A stretch of 52,353 nucleotides of DNA from an uncultured bacterium (GCA_948469375.1 CAOKLO010000021.1:1-52353), one strand, 5' to 3'. Positions 16,520 to 24,867 are shown, counted from the first letter of the stretch. The notes: generated from the sequence alone by a model not told the origin. A program made the numbers and translations.

Positions 16520-16548
16520 TTGACATATTGCAAGAATAGGTCTATACT
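16520..16548 (+). promoter_or_regulatory. sigma-70 type promoter of the Amt-PII gene
   Basis: TTGACA (16520-16525) and TATACT (16543-16548) with a 17-nt spacer. The spacer contains ATTGCAAGAAT, also found upstream of the VanZ gene. Confidence 0.8.
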
Positions 16549-16564
16549 GCCCCCATCAGGCAAA

Positions 16565-16599
16565 GGTGCCGGAGAGCTTCACCGCTCCCGGCGCCTTTT
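16565..16599 (+). terminator. leader terminator between the amt promoter and start codon
   Basis: GGTGCCGG pairs with CCGGCGCC and the stem extends with a bulge through GAG/CTC. TTTTC follows. It lies about 10 nt after the expected transcription start and 70 nt before the ATG, so most transcripts could stop at about 45 nt unless termination is prevented. Confidence 0.6.
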
Positions 16600-16670
16600 C
16601 TGATGAGAACGCAATGGAGCGTGTCCGCGGGACGGTGGACGCGCTCCCATATTTTTGGAGGGAAAAGAAT

Positions 16671-18347
16671 ATGGATATGTCGGTATGGTATCTGGTGGGC
16701 GCCATTTTGGTGTTCTTCATGCAGTGCGGCTTTGCCGCTGTGGAGGCAGGCTTTACCCGGGCCAAGAACGCGGGCAACATCATCATGAAGAACCTGATGG
16801 ACTTCTGCATCGGCACCGTGGTGTTCGTGGCCCTGGGCTATGGCATCATGAACGGCGAGAACTACTTTTTCGGACTCATCGGTATGCCGGAGTATCAGAT
16901 GTTCACCAACTTCTACGGCTTCGACTGGTCGAACTTCTTCTTCCAGCTGGTGTTCTGCGCCACCGCCGCCACCATCGTGTCCGGCGCTATGGCCGAGCGC
17001 ACCAAGTTCTCCAGCTACTGCATCTATTCCGCCGTCATCTCCGCCCTGGTCTACCCCATCGAAGCGGGCTGGGTGTGGAACGCCCAGGGCTGGCTGGCGA
17101 AACTGGGCTTCATCGACTTTGCCGGGTCCGCCGTCATCCACATGGTGGGCGGCATCTCCGGCCTGATCGGGGCCATTCTGCTGGGGGCCCGCATCGGCAA
17201 GTACGACGAAAAGGGCAATTCCCGGGCCATCCTGGGCCACAACATCCCCTTGGCGGCCATGGGCACCTTCATTTTGTGGTTCTGCTGGTACGGCTTCAAC
17301 GGCGCGGCGGCCTCTGACGGCGCACAGCTGGCCCAGATCCTGGGCAACACCACCGTCGCCCCGGCGGTCGCCACCGTGGCCTGTATGCTGTTCACCTGGG
17401 TCAAGAACGGCAAGCCTGACGTGGGCATGTGCCTCAACGCCCCCCTGGCAGGGCTGGTGGGCATCACCGCAGGCTGTGCCAACCTGGACGCTCTGGGCTC
17501 CGCCATCGTGGGCGTGGTCACCGGCATCCTGGTGGTGGTGGTCGTGGAGACCGTTGACACCAAGCTTCACATTGACGACCCGGTAGGCGCGGTGGCCGTC
17601 CACGGATGCTGCGGCCTCACCGGCACCATCCTCACCGGCCTGCTGGCCACCGACGGCGGTTTGCTCTACGGCGGCGGCTTCCATCAGCTGGGCATCCAGT
17701 GCCTGGGCGTGCTGGCCATCGCGGCCTATACCGCCGTGGTCATGACCATCGTGTTTCTCGTCATCCGCGCTACCAACGGCCTGCGGGTGTCCGCCGAGGA
17801 GGAGATCTCCGGCCTGGACTCCACCGAGCACGGCCTGCCCTCCGCCTACGCGGATTTCATGCCTTCCACCACTCTGACCGCCATGCCCGGCGCCAACGCC
17901 TTCCCCGCGCCTGTGGCCACCAAGAGCGGCAAGAGCGTGGACGAGGCGGTGCCCGTCCAGGTGGTCACCGGGAATATGCCCGCCTCCGACGTCAGGCTGT
18001 CCAAGATCACCATCGTCTGCAACCAGGCCAAGTTCGAGCAGCTCAAGTCCGCTATGAACGACATCGGCGTCACCGGCATGACCGTCACCCAGGTGCTGGG
18101 CTGCGGCGTGCAGAAGGGCCGCACCGAGTATTACCGGGGCGTGCCCCTGTCCATGAACCTGCTGCCCAAGCTTCAGGTGGATATGGTGGTGTCCAAGGTG
18201 CCCGTGTCCCAGGTGGTGGACGCTGCCCGCAAGGCGTTGTACACAGGCCGCATCGGTGACGGCAAGATCTTCGTGTGCGGCGTGGAGAACGCTGTGAAGG
18301 TTCGCACCGGCGAGAGCGGCTACGACGCCCTCCAGGGTGAGGAATAA
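16671..18347 (+). CDS. amt: ammonium transporter fused to a PII (GlnB) domain
   Basis: A 558-aa protein. Residues 1-400 are an Amt/MEP channel with 11 predicted membrane helices and the twin pore histidines His157 (AVIHMVGG) and His311 (VAVHGCCG). After a linker, residues 443-555 are a full PII signalling domain (KITIVCNQAKFEQLKSAM, GCGVQKGRTEYYRG, NLLPKLQVDMVV, GRIGDGKIFV). PII normally plugs Amt when nitrogen is plentiful and is encoded as a separate glnK gene. Here the plug is attached. The T-loop position of the uridylylated Tyr51 is Leu493, so control by uridylylation is unlikely; ATP/ADP/2-oxoglutarate binding may remain. Start ATG 16671 follows TTTGGAGGG. An upstream in-frame GTG lies in the leader hairpin and is rejected. 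Confidence 0.92.
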   Translation: MDMSVWYLVGAILVFFMQCGFAAVEAGFTRAKNAGNIIMKNLMDFCIGTVVFVALGYGIMNGENYFFGLIGMPEYQMFTNFYGFDWSNFFFQLVFCATAATIVSGAMAERTKFSSYCIYSAVISALVYPIEAGWVWNAQGWLAKLGFIDFAGSAVIHMVGGISGLIGAILLGARIGKYDEKGNSRAILGHNIPLAAMGTFILWFCWYGFNGAAASDGAQLAQILGNTTVAPAVATVACMLFTWVKNGKPDVGMCLNAPLAGLVGITAGCANLDALGSAIVGVVTGILVVVVVETVDTKLHIDDPVGAVAVHGCCGLTGTILTGLLATDGGLLYGGGFHQLGIQCLGVLAIAAYTAVVMTIVFLVIRATNGLRVSAEEEISGLDSTEHGLPSAYADFMPSTTLTAMPGANAFPAPVATKSGKSVDEAVPVQVVTGNMPASDVRLSKITIVCNQAKFEQLKSAMNDIGVTGMTVTQVLGCGVQKGRTEYYRGVPLSMNLLPKLQVDMVVSKVPVSQVVDAARKALYTGRIGDGKIFVCGVENAVKVRTGESGYDALQGEE

Positions 18348-18362
18348 CAGCCAAACAGATTT

Positions 18363-18400
18363 TTGTACCACCCCGCCTGAAGATGGACGGGGTGGTACAA
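18363..18400 (+). terminator. hairpin between amt and purF
   Basis: Perfect 13-nt arms (18363-18375, 18388-18400) around a 12-nt loop. No strong T run follows, so termination may be partial and purF may receive readthrough. Confidence 0.55.
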
Positions 18401-18423
18401 GTCATTGATTGGAGGAGTTTACC

Positions 18424-19779
18424 ATGGCAATCCACGAGGAATGCGGCGTCATTGGGGTTTACGACCCGGCGGGGGACTGCGCCCGCACCGCCTATTACGG
18501 CTTGTACGCCCTCCAGCACCGGGGGCAGGAGGCCTGCGGCATCGCCGCCATCAACCACCGGGAGCTGTCCTTCCACAAGGACGTGGGTCTGGTGGGGGAG
18601 GTCTTTGACCAGCGCACCCTGGAGGAGCTGAACGGCGCCATGGCGGTGGGCCATGTGCGCTATTCCACCGCCGGGGGCGCCCGGAGGGAGAACGCCCAGC
18701 CGCTGACACTGAAATACGTCAAGGGCACCCTGGCCCTGGCCCACAATGGGAACCTGCCCCACGCGGATGAGGTGCGCACCAAATTCGAGTACCAGGGGGC
18801 CATCTTCCAGACCACCAGCGATTCGGAGCTCATCGCCTACGCCATCGCCCAGGCCCGGCTGCGCTGCCCCTCGGTGGAGGAGGCGGTGTGCCGGGCACTG
18901 GAGGGACTGCGGGGGGCCTGGTCGCTCATCGTCATGTCCCCTCGTAAGCTGGTGGCCGCCCGGGACCCCTGGGGATTCCGGCCCCTGTGCATGGGGAGAA
19001 GGGGAAAGGCGGTAGTATTCGCCTCCGAGTCCTGCGCCCTGGACGCGGTGGGGGCCAAGTTTGAACGGGACCTGGACCCCGGCGAGATCGTAGTGGTGGA
19101 GGACGGGGTGGTGCGCACCGTCCAGAGGCCGGAGGACGCAAAAGGGCACCTGTGCATTTTCGAGTACATCTACTTCGCCCGGCCCGATTCCACCATCTGC
19201 GGGCAGAGCGTCCACCAGGCCCGCCGACTGGCGGGGCGCTTCCTGGCGGCGGAGCACCCGGTGGAGGCGGACGTGGTCATCGGCGTGCCCGACTCGGGCC
19301 TGGACGCCGCCATGGGCTACGCGGAGGCGTCTGGCATCCCCTACGGGGTGGGGCTGGTGAAGAACCGCTATATCGGGCGCACTTTCATCACCCCCGGCCA
19401 GCGCAGCCGTGAACAGGCAGTGCGCATCAAGCTTGGCCCCCTGCGCAGCTGTGTGGAGGGAAAACGAGTGGTGATGATCGACGACTCCATCGTCCGGGGC
19501 ACCACCTCCCGGCAAATCGTCGCCCTTTTGCGGGAGGCGGGGGCCACAGAAATTCACCTGCGCTCCTCCGCGCCGCCCTTTGTCTCCCCCTGCTGGTTCG
19601 GCACCGATATCCCCAGCAAGGAGGAGCTGATTGCCTGCCGCTATTCCGTAGAGGAAATCAGGCAGCAGATCGGCGCGGACAGCCTGGGCTTTCTGAGCCT
19701 GGGGGCGCTGCACAAAATTGCTCCCAACGCCGCCTGCGGCTTCTGCGACGGGTGTTTTACCGAGAGCTACCCCATATAG
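18424..19779 (+). CDS. purF: amidophosphoribosyltransferase
   Basis: A 451-aa enzyme making 5-phosphoribosylamine from PRPP and glutamine, the first step of purine synthesis. The N-terminal glutaminase uses Cys7 of MAIHEECGVIGVY as nucleophile, exposed after removal of a six-residue propeptide. Glutamine-site blocks are RYSTAGG and HNGNL. The C-terminal transferase has the PRPP loop VVMIDDSIVRGTTSRQIV. Four cysteines consistent with the structural [4Fe-4S] cluster of the B. subtilis-type enzyme are present (HLCIFEY, SPCWFG, CGFCDGC). The start follows GGAGGAG. Other pur genes are not adjacent, which is unusual for Firmicutes; next to Amt-PII it may be linked to nitrogen supply. Confidence 0.95.
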   Translation: MAIHEECGVIGVYDPAGDCARTAYYGLYALQHRGQEACGIAAINHRELSFHKDVGLVGEVFDQRTLEELNGAMAVGHVRYSTAGGARRENAQPLTLKYVKGTLALAHNGNLPHADEVRTKFEYQGAIFQTTSDSELIAYAIAQARLRCPSVEEAVCRALEGLRGAWSLIVMSPRKLVAARDPWGFRPLCMGRRGKAVVFASESCALDAVGAKFERDLDPGEIVVVEDGVVRTVQRPEDAKGHLCIFEYIYFARPDSTICGQSVHQARRLAGRFLAAEHPVEADVVIGVPDSGLDAAMGYAEASGIPYGVGLVKNRYIGRTFITPGQRSREQAVRIKLGPLRSCVEGKRVVMIDDSIVRGTTSRQIVALLREAGATEIHLRSSAPPFVSPCWFGTDIPSKEELIACRYSVEEIRQQIGADSLGFLSLGALHKIAPNAACGFCDGCFTESYPI

Positions 19780-19790
19780 CGGAATAAAAC

Positions 19791-19825
19791 GGGGCGGACC
19801 GTCCGGAATCCGGACGGTCCGCCCC
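19791..19825. terminator. bidirectional terminator between purF and the anti-sigma gene
   Basis: Sixteen-nt perfect GC-rich arms (19791-19806, 19810-19825) with an AAT loop, between two convergent genes. A-rich sequence precedes it and AGTTT follows. Confidence 0.8.
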
Positions 19826-19837
19826 AGTTTATGCCGC

Positions 19838-21340
19838 TCAGTTGACGGGGATGGTCACGTCCCCCAGCTGGAGGGATACGACCTCCTCCAAATCTACCGG
19901 CTCCTCAAATTTCCAGGTGTTGAAGGCATCCCAGCCCTTGTTTTCGGCAGGGTCGCCGCCGGTCTCGGCGGCCTTGGCGTCCAGGTTGGAATAGCTGCTG
20001 GTTCCGGCCTTGGCGGCCACGGTGGAGCCGTCCTTCTTGACCGCGTACAGCTCCAGCCCATGGAGCGTGCCGGAGGCGTTGCTCCTCATGGTGACGCTCA
20101 GCGGGGAGAGGGTGACCTGCCGCACCTGCCAGCCCGCCGCCTCTCCGGTCCAGTCCAGAACGGCAGAGGGATAGTAGTCCATCTCAAATTCAACGGACCA
20201 GTCCCCCTCGACGTCTGTGCCCGGCCGGGTGTAGGTTCCATAGACCCGGGCCTGCCGGCCCTGGAGCTCCGCCAGGTCCTCCCTGGTAATCAGGGGGAAC
20301 AGCACGTCCAAGCCGCCCTCTACCAGGGTCTGCCGGACAACCATATATTTCGTATCAAAGTCGCTTTCAGCGCTGATAAGGTCGCAGTTGAGCGCGCTGG
20401 TGATTTGCCCGGCGGATTCTCCGGTCAGAACGGAGGTGGTTCCGGGCGGAACATAGGTGCTGAGGAAGGTTTCCGGCTCCACGCCCTCGGCAAATTCCAG
20501 CCGGATGTGGAAGCAGCCGTCGCTGGCAAAGCCCATGGCGGAAATGCGCATATCCTCCGTTCCCCCGATGTCCATGGGGGTCTGGCCCGGGGCCAGTACC
20601 ACATGCTCCTCGGGCAGGACGGAGTTGTCATACCCCAGGCCCTCGACGGAACCTGGATCGAGGATGACTTGGTCGTCCTTCCCGGCGGGCAGGCTGTCCA
20701 GAGTCTCCCCGGTGACGGAGCCGCAGGAAGCCTTAACGTTAATTTGGGCCGTCCGGGTACTCAGCTCCGTGATGGACAGCTGGGCCTTTCCCGTGGGCCG
20801 CGATGTGTCCAGGTAGTAGATTGCCGTGGAAAACAGGGCGGTTTTGGCGGCGGAGTCATAGGAGATAAAGTCAAACACGCCGGTGCTGGGACCGCCCACC
20901 ACAGAAATTCCGCTGGGAGCGCCCTTTTCCGGGTCCTTTGCCTCTCCCGCCGTGAACGTGCCCCTTACCGTCAGAAACTCGTTCAGCCGGTCCTCCTCCA
21001 CGTCCCGGACCGCCAGATAGACCCGGCCCTCCAGGTCGTCGGAGATGGCGCTGAGCACCTGCACCTCGACGCCCTGGTCGGTGGACGCCGCCCCCTCAAT
21101 GGCCTGGGCATAGGGGGCAAAGGGACCCAGCCGCTCTCCCAGCCGCTCCCATACGGCGGGCGCCGCAGTGGCCGCGGCCGCCGTGACCATCAGCGCGGCG
21201 CACACCAGCATGACCGCCGCACGGAACCCAAACCTCTTTTGCCTCATTTCAGTTCCTCCTTCCAACATTGCATAGAGCCGTTCCAGCTCCTCCTGTCCAG
21301 GGCCCAGCCGATTCATTTCTCGCCTATATTCGTTCCTCAA
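19838..21340 (-). CDS. DUF4179-type anti-sigma factor
   Basis: A 500-aa single-pass protein. A short cytoplasmic N-terminus (about 1-38) should hold the sigma factor, one membrane helix follows (about 40-62), and roughly 430 residues lie outside. The opening of the outer part resembles DUF4179 proteins paired with clostridial ECF sigma factors. It overlaps the sigma gene by 17 nt. The TTG start at 21340 is favoured by AAGGAGG placed 9-10 nt before it; ATG 21316 is the alternative. What the outer domain senses is unknown. Confidence 0.7.
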   Translation of the reverse strand: MRNEYRREMNRLGPGQEELERLYAMLEGGTEMRQKRFGFRAAVMLVCAALMVTAAAATAAPAVWERLGERLGPFAPYAQAIEGAASTDQGVEVQVLSAISDDLEGRVYLAVRDVEEDRLNEFLTVRGTFTAGEAKDPEKGAPSGISVVGGPSTGVFDFISYDSAAKTALFSTAIYYLDTSRPTGKAQLSITELSTRTAQINVKASCGSVTGETLDSLPAGKDDQVILDPGSVEGLGYDNSVLPEEHVVLAPGQTPMDIGGTEDMRISAMGFASDGCFHIRLEFAEGVEPETFLSTYVPPGTTSVLTGESAGQITSALNCDLISAESDFDTKYMVVRQTLVEGGLDVLFPLITREDLAELQGRQARVYGTYTRPGTDVEGDWSVEFEMDYYPSAVLDWTGEAAGWQVRQVTLSPLSVTMRSNASGTLHGLELYAVKKDGSTVAAKAGTSSYSNLDAKAAETGGDPAENKGWDAFNTWKFEEPVDLEEVVSLQLGDVTIPVN

Positions 21341-21815
21341 GATCGCCTTCCTCCTTCAACTGTTCCCGCAGCTTGTCCCTGGCACGGGACAGGCGGGATT
21401 TGACCGTCCCCTCGCTTTTGCCGATGATTTTGGATATTTCCGCCACGGAATACCCCTCGTAGTAGTACAGATGGATGGGAATCCGGTAGCGGGTGGGCAG
21501 GGCCAGCACCGCCTGCGTCACGCTGCCCTCCCGGGGTCCCTCCGGGGCGGATATGTCCTCATTCAAAGGCTCCTCCCGTCTGCGCCAGGGCAGACGGAAC
21601 AGGTCGCTGGCGCAGTTGGAGGCCACCCGCAGCAGCCACGCTTTGGCGTGGGCCTCGCTGTCAAAATCCGGCCGGGTTTTCACCAGGCGGAGAAACACCT
21701 CCTGCATCACGTCCTCTGCGTCGGCGCGGCTGCCCGTCCGGGCGTAGGCCAGCCGGTACACCGCCGGGGCGTATTGCCGGGCCAGCGCCCCCGGGTCGTT
21801 CCAAAGCTCCTCCAT
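21324..21815 (-). CDS. ECF RNA polymerase sigma factor
   Basis: A 163-aa two-domain sigma factor. Region 2 covers APAVYRLAYARTGSRADAEDVMQEVFLRL and region 4 covers TRYRIPIHLYYYEGYSVAEISKIIGKSEGTVKSRLSRARDKL. It is of the SigW/SigV-like group. ATG 21815 follows AAAGGAGG; the longer upstream frame crosses the promoter and a hairpin and is rejected. It forms a two-gene operon with the anti-sigma gene and is probably autoregulated from the site at 21840-21865. Confidence 0.9.
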   Translation of the reverse strand: MEELWNDPGALARQYAPAVYRLAYARTGSRADAEDVMQEVFLRLVKTRPDFDSEAHAKAWLLRVASNCASDLFRLPWRRREEPLNEDISAPEGPREGSVTQAVLALPTRYRIPIHLYYYEGYSVAEISKIIGKSEGTVKSRLSRARDKLREQLKEEGDLEERI

Positions 21816-21839
21816 GGGATTCCTCCTTTCTGATGTTAA

Positions 21840-21865
21840 TACGGAATGGCAGGCGGATTGGTTCC
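21840..21865 (-). promoter_or_regulatory. ECF-type autoregulatory promoter
   Basis: On the minus strand GGAACC (21860-21865) and CGTA (21840-21843) are separated by 16 nt, the pattern recognised by SigW-like ECF factors. It lies 25 nt before the sigma start codon. Confidence 0.6.
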
Positions 21866-21910
21866 ATTTTTCCCAAAGTTTTTGTCCGGTTTTGGAAGAC
21901 GGCCAGGCAG

Positions 21911-21947
21911 AGCAGCGGCGCATGGGAAAATCCCATGCGCCGCTGCT
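21911..21947. terminator. terminator downstream of the MATE gene
   Basis: Perfect 17-nt arms around a 3-nt loop, 9 nt beyond the MATE stop codon. The T run lies on the plus-strand side, so strength in the MATE direction is uncertain. Confidence 0.65.
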
Positions 21948-21955
21948 TTTGTGCG

Positions 21956-23302
21956 CTAAGCCGCCGCTTCCTCCGGGCGCTTGCTCCACGGCCCGGTGCG
22001 GTAGAAGAAAAAGGAGACGGCCGTGGCCACGGACCAGCCCCCCGGCCAGGCACACCAGATCCCGGTGGAGCCCAGCTGGGTTTTGGACAGGAACAGGGCC
22101 AGCGCCACGCGGAGAATCAAATCGATGAAGGTGGCGGTCATGAACTGCTTCATCAGTCCGGAGCCGCGCAGCACACCGTCCGCCGCCAGCTTGGCGGAGA
22201 TGACGAAATAAAACGGAGAGAGGATGCGCAGGAAGGCCAGACCCGATTGGAGCGCCGCCTCAGTGGGCTCGTTCAGGAACAGGTACAGCGCCCAGCGCCC
22301 CCCGAAGAAGTACAGGAGAAACAGAGGCAGGCTCAGCGCCCAAACCAGCTTGAGCGCTGCACGGAAGCCCTCCGGGATGCGGGAGAGCTTTTTCGCCCCC
22401 AGGTTTTGGGCCGTATAGTTGGAAATGCCGTTGCTCAGGGTGGTGAAGGAGGTAATCACCAGATTGTTCAGCTTTACCGCCGCGGAATAGCCCGCCATAA
22501 CGCCGGTGCCAAAGCCGTTGATGACGCCCTGAATAATGATGTTGCCTACGGAAATAAAGCTCTGCTGCAGCATGCTGGGGACGGCAATGACGGCGATTTT
22601 TTTGAGAATGGGAAAGGAAAACACCTGAAATTTCTCCCGGCTTTCAATCCGGCTCAGCCGCCGGAACACCACGGCCACCGCCAGAATGCAGCTCACCCCC
22701 TGGCACAGAAGGGTGGCCCAGGCCACGCCGTCCACCCCCATGCCAAAGCCCGCCACGAACAGGATGTCCACGCCGATGTTGGCGGTGGAGGAAAAGGCCA
22801 GAAAGAGAAAGGGCGTGCGGGAATCCCCCAGGGCGGAGAAAATACCGGTGGAAATGTTATAGAAGAACACAAAGGGGATGCCCCAGATGTAGATATCCAG
22901 ATACAGCTTGGAATCCGCAAAGGCCTCCTGGGGAGTGTGGATGAGGCGGAGCAGTTCGTCACAGCCCAGCAGTCCCCCGGCCATCAGCGCGGCGCACAGG
23001 ACTGCGCTGGCGATGCAGGCTGTGGACACCGCCGTTTTCATGGTCCCGTACTCCTTCGCCCCGAACAGCTGGGACACGATAACGGAGCAGCCGATGTTGC
23101 AGCCAAAGGCAAAGGCGATGAAAATCAGCGTCACCTCGTAGCTGTTGCCCACCGAGGCCAGGGCGTTTTCCCCAATGAACTTCCCGGCCACCAGGCTGTC
23201 CGCGATGTTGTAGAGCTGCTGAAAAATGATGCTGCCGAACAAGGGAAGGCAAAACTGCCACAGCACGGCTTCCGGCTTGCCTACGGTCAGGTCTTGATTC
23301 AT
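21956..23302 (-). CDS. MATE-family multidrug exporter
   Basis: A 448-aa membrane protein with twelve predicted helices in two similar halves. It begins PEAVLWQFCLPLFGSIIFQQLYNIAD, typical of the NorM/DinF-like MATE branch of gut clostridia, and includes NIGVDILFV and an NGISNYTAQNLGA block. MATE proteins expel cationic or other toxic compounds using a Na+ or H+ gradient. ATG 23302 follows AGAGGAG; the upstream extension has no homology. It is transcribed away from a LysR regulator, which probably controls it. The substrate cannot be read from the sequence. Confidence 0.88.
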   Translation of the reverse strand: MNQDLTVGKPEAVLWQFCLPLFGSIIFQQLYNIADSLVAGKFIGENALASVGNSYEVTLIFIAFAFGCNIGCSVIVSQLFGAKEYGTMKTAVSTACIASAVLCAALMAGGLLGCDELLRLIHTPQEAFADSKLYLDIYIWGIPFVFFYNISTGIFSALGDSRTPFLFLAFSSTANIGVDILFVAGFGMGVDGVAWATLLCQGVSCILAVAVVFRRLSRIESREKFQVFSFPILKKIAVIAVPSMLQQSFISVGNIIIQGVINGFGTGVMAGYSAAVKLNNLVITSFTTLSNGISNYTAQNLGAKKLSRIPEGFRAALKLVWALSLPLFLLYFFGGRWALYLFLNEPTEAALQSGLAFLRILSPFYFVISAKLAADGVLRGSGLMKQFMTATFIDLILRVALALFLSKTQLGSTGIWCAWPGGWSVATAVSFFFYRTGPWSKRPEEAAA

Positions 23303-23369
23303 GAGAGACACTCCTCTTATCCCGGAAGGTTTTCGGCGGGCCGTACGATTGACTTTCCGCCGCAATGCT

Positions 23370-23399
23370 ATTATAATCGGTTTGCGCCGCATATGTAAA
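23370..23399 (-). promoter_or_regulatory. promoter of the MATE gene
   Basis: On the minus strand TTTACA (23394-23399) and TATAAT (23370-23375) with an 18-nt spacer, inside the divergent region shared with the LysR gene. Confidence 0.6.
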
Positions 23400-23446
23400 A
23401 TATTAATTTTTGCTGTTGATAATATCAAAATGATATGGTGAACTGT

Positions 23447-24340
23447 ATGAACATCAGCTATGACAGCTACCGGGTCTTTTACCACGCCGCCAAATATGGG
23501 GGCTTTACCCAGGCCGCCAACGCCTTAGGCGGCAACCAGTCCAACATCACGCGGACCATCAAAAACCTGGAGGCGGCCCTGGGGTGCAAGCTGTTCGTCC
23601 GCTCCAACCGGGGGGCGCAGCTGACGCCCGAGGGCAAAAAGCTGTATGCCCACGTTTCCCTGGCCTTTGAGCACATCCAGGCCGGAGAGGATGAGATCGC
23701 TTCCCGGCAGAGCCTGCGCAGCGGCCTGGTCACCGTGGCGGGCAGTGAAATCGCGCTGCACTGCTGCCTGCTGCCGGTGCTGAAGGCATACCGGGCCGGC
23801 TACCCGGGGGTGCGCATCCGGGTATCCAACCACTCCGCCCCCCAGGCCATCGAGGCGGTGAAGGACGGCTTAGCGGATTTTGCGGTGGTCACTCTGGCCA
23901 ACCGCCTGCCCAAATCCCTCCGCTGGCACAAAATCATAGAGATTCAGGAAATACCTGTGGCCGGGGCCGCCTTTGCCTTCCTTCGGGACAGAACCATGCC
24001 CCTGAGCGGGCTGGCGCGCCTTCCGCTGGTGGGGCTGGGCCCCCATACGGCCACCTTTGACTTTTACAGCCGCCTGTTTGCGGCAGAGGGCCTGCCCTAC
24101 CGTCCCGACATTGAGGCGGCCACGGCAGACCAAATTTTACCCATGGTGAAGAGCGATTTGGGGGTGGGCTTTGTGCCGGACTCCTTCGCGCGGGACGACA
24201 TTGAGGCGGGGAGCGTGTTCACGTTTTCCCTGGAAACCCCCATCCCCAAGCGCCCCGTGTGTCTTTTGAAGCAGGAGAACCGGCTGCTGAGCGTGGCCGC
24301 CCGGGAGCTGGAGCGCATGATTTTGGCGGCGGGAGGCTGA
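23447..24340 (+). CDS. LysR-family transcriptional regulator
   Basis: A 297-aa regulator. Residues 1-60 are the LysR winged HTH (SYRVFYHAAKYGGFTQAANALGGNQSNITRTIKNLEAALGCKLFVR). Residues 88-290 form the periplasmic-binding-protein-like effector domain. The chosen start, MNISYDSYRVFY, aligns with other family members; GTG and ATG codons 12 nt upstream are alternatives. Position and divergence suggest that it controls the MATE gene and itself through the 145-bp intergenic region. The inducer is unknown. Confidence 0.85.
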   Translation: MNISYDSYRVFYHAAKYGGFTQAANALGGNQSNITRTIKNLEAALGCKLFVRSNRGAQLTPEGKKLYAHVSLAFEHIQAGEDEIASRQSLRSGLVTVAGSEIALHCCLLPVLKAYRAGYPGVRIRVSNHSAPQAIEAVKDGLADFAVVTLANRLPKSLRWHKIIEIQEIPVAGAAFAFLRDRTMPLSGLARLPLVGLGPHTATFDFYSRLFAAEGLPYRPDIEAATADQILPMVKSDLGVGFVPDSFARDDIEAGSVFTFSLETPIPKRPVCLLKQENRLLSVAARELERMILAAGG

Positions 24341-24366
24341 TGGCGCAAAGCGTTAGACAGAGAATT

Positions 24367-24401
24367 GAGAGGGCCTCGCCGCAAAGCGGCGAGGCCCTCT
24401 C
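24367..24401. terminator. terminator after the LysR gene
   Basis: Perfect 16-nt GC-rich arms with an AAA loop, 26 nt after the stop codon. No T tract is visible. Confidence 0.65.
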
Positions 24402-24489
24402 GTCAATGTCATCCGGTCTGTCCCCTCAGATCCGTTTTCCCCATTCCTTTTCAAGCCGGAGCCCCGGTGGGGCGGCGGCTTCCGCCGGC

Positions 24490-24867
24490 TCACCCGGTCC
24501 CGAACAGCTCTGAAAACAGAGCGCGCATATCCAAATAAATCTCTCCCTCCGTCACGGTGTACAGCCGAATCCCGTGGGTCCGGAGGGACCGCCAATACCG
24601 GGACACTTCTCCGGAATCCGTTCCCAAGCAGGAGAGACTGAACAGCAGCAGAATATCCACCCTCTGCCGCTCCATGGCGTTTTTGAACTTCAGCAGCCCG
24701 GGGAGCTCCGCCAGACGGCCCTCTCCCCTGTCCCCAGAGCGGCCCACAATTTCAAAATTATGCTCCTGGGCGTAGGCCTCCAGCCTGCGCTTCTGCATGA
24801 GCAGAACGTCGGCGTTGTTTCTATTGTTGGCCGCACGGCGGTACAGCCATACCCGATTCCCGTTCAT
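24490..24867 (-). CDS. stand-alone resolvase-like domain without the catalytic serine
   Basis: A 125-aa protein with the serine-recombinase N-terminal fold: VWLYRRAANN, LEAYAQEHNFEIVG, RQRVDILLLFSLSCLG, YWRSLRTHGIRLYTVTEG. In active recombinases the first strand reads Y-x-R-x-S; here the Ser position is Ala (YRRAAN), and the DRLxR arginine region reads SCLGTD. The DNA-binding part is absent. It should therefore not recombine DNA and may serve in binding or dimerisation. It lies 48 nt after the PilZ gene on the same strand and probably shares its mRNA. It begins at ATG after AAAGAGGTG. Confidence 0.7.
   Translation of the reverse strand: MNGNRVWLYRRAANNRNNADVLLMQKRRLEAYAQEHNFEIVGRSGDRGEGRLAELPGLLKFKNAMERQRVDILLLFSLSCLGTDSGEVSRYWRSLRTHGIRLYTVTEGEIYLDMRALFSELFGTG

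Noticed and set aside
16542-18371. 609-codon antisense frame opposite amt
   Set aside because: His/Gly/Val-rich shadow of the Amt-PII gene without any recognisable motif.
18085-19713. 542-codon antisense frame opposite amt and purF
   Set aside because: It crosses a terminator and two well-defined genes and has no homology features.
21816-22055. N-terminal extension of the ECF sigma factor
   Set aside because: It would run through the MATE terminator and the ECF promoter and has no homology; the internal ATG has AAAGGAGG.
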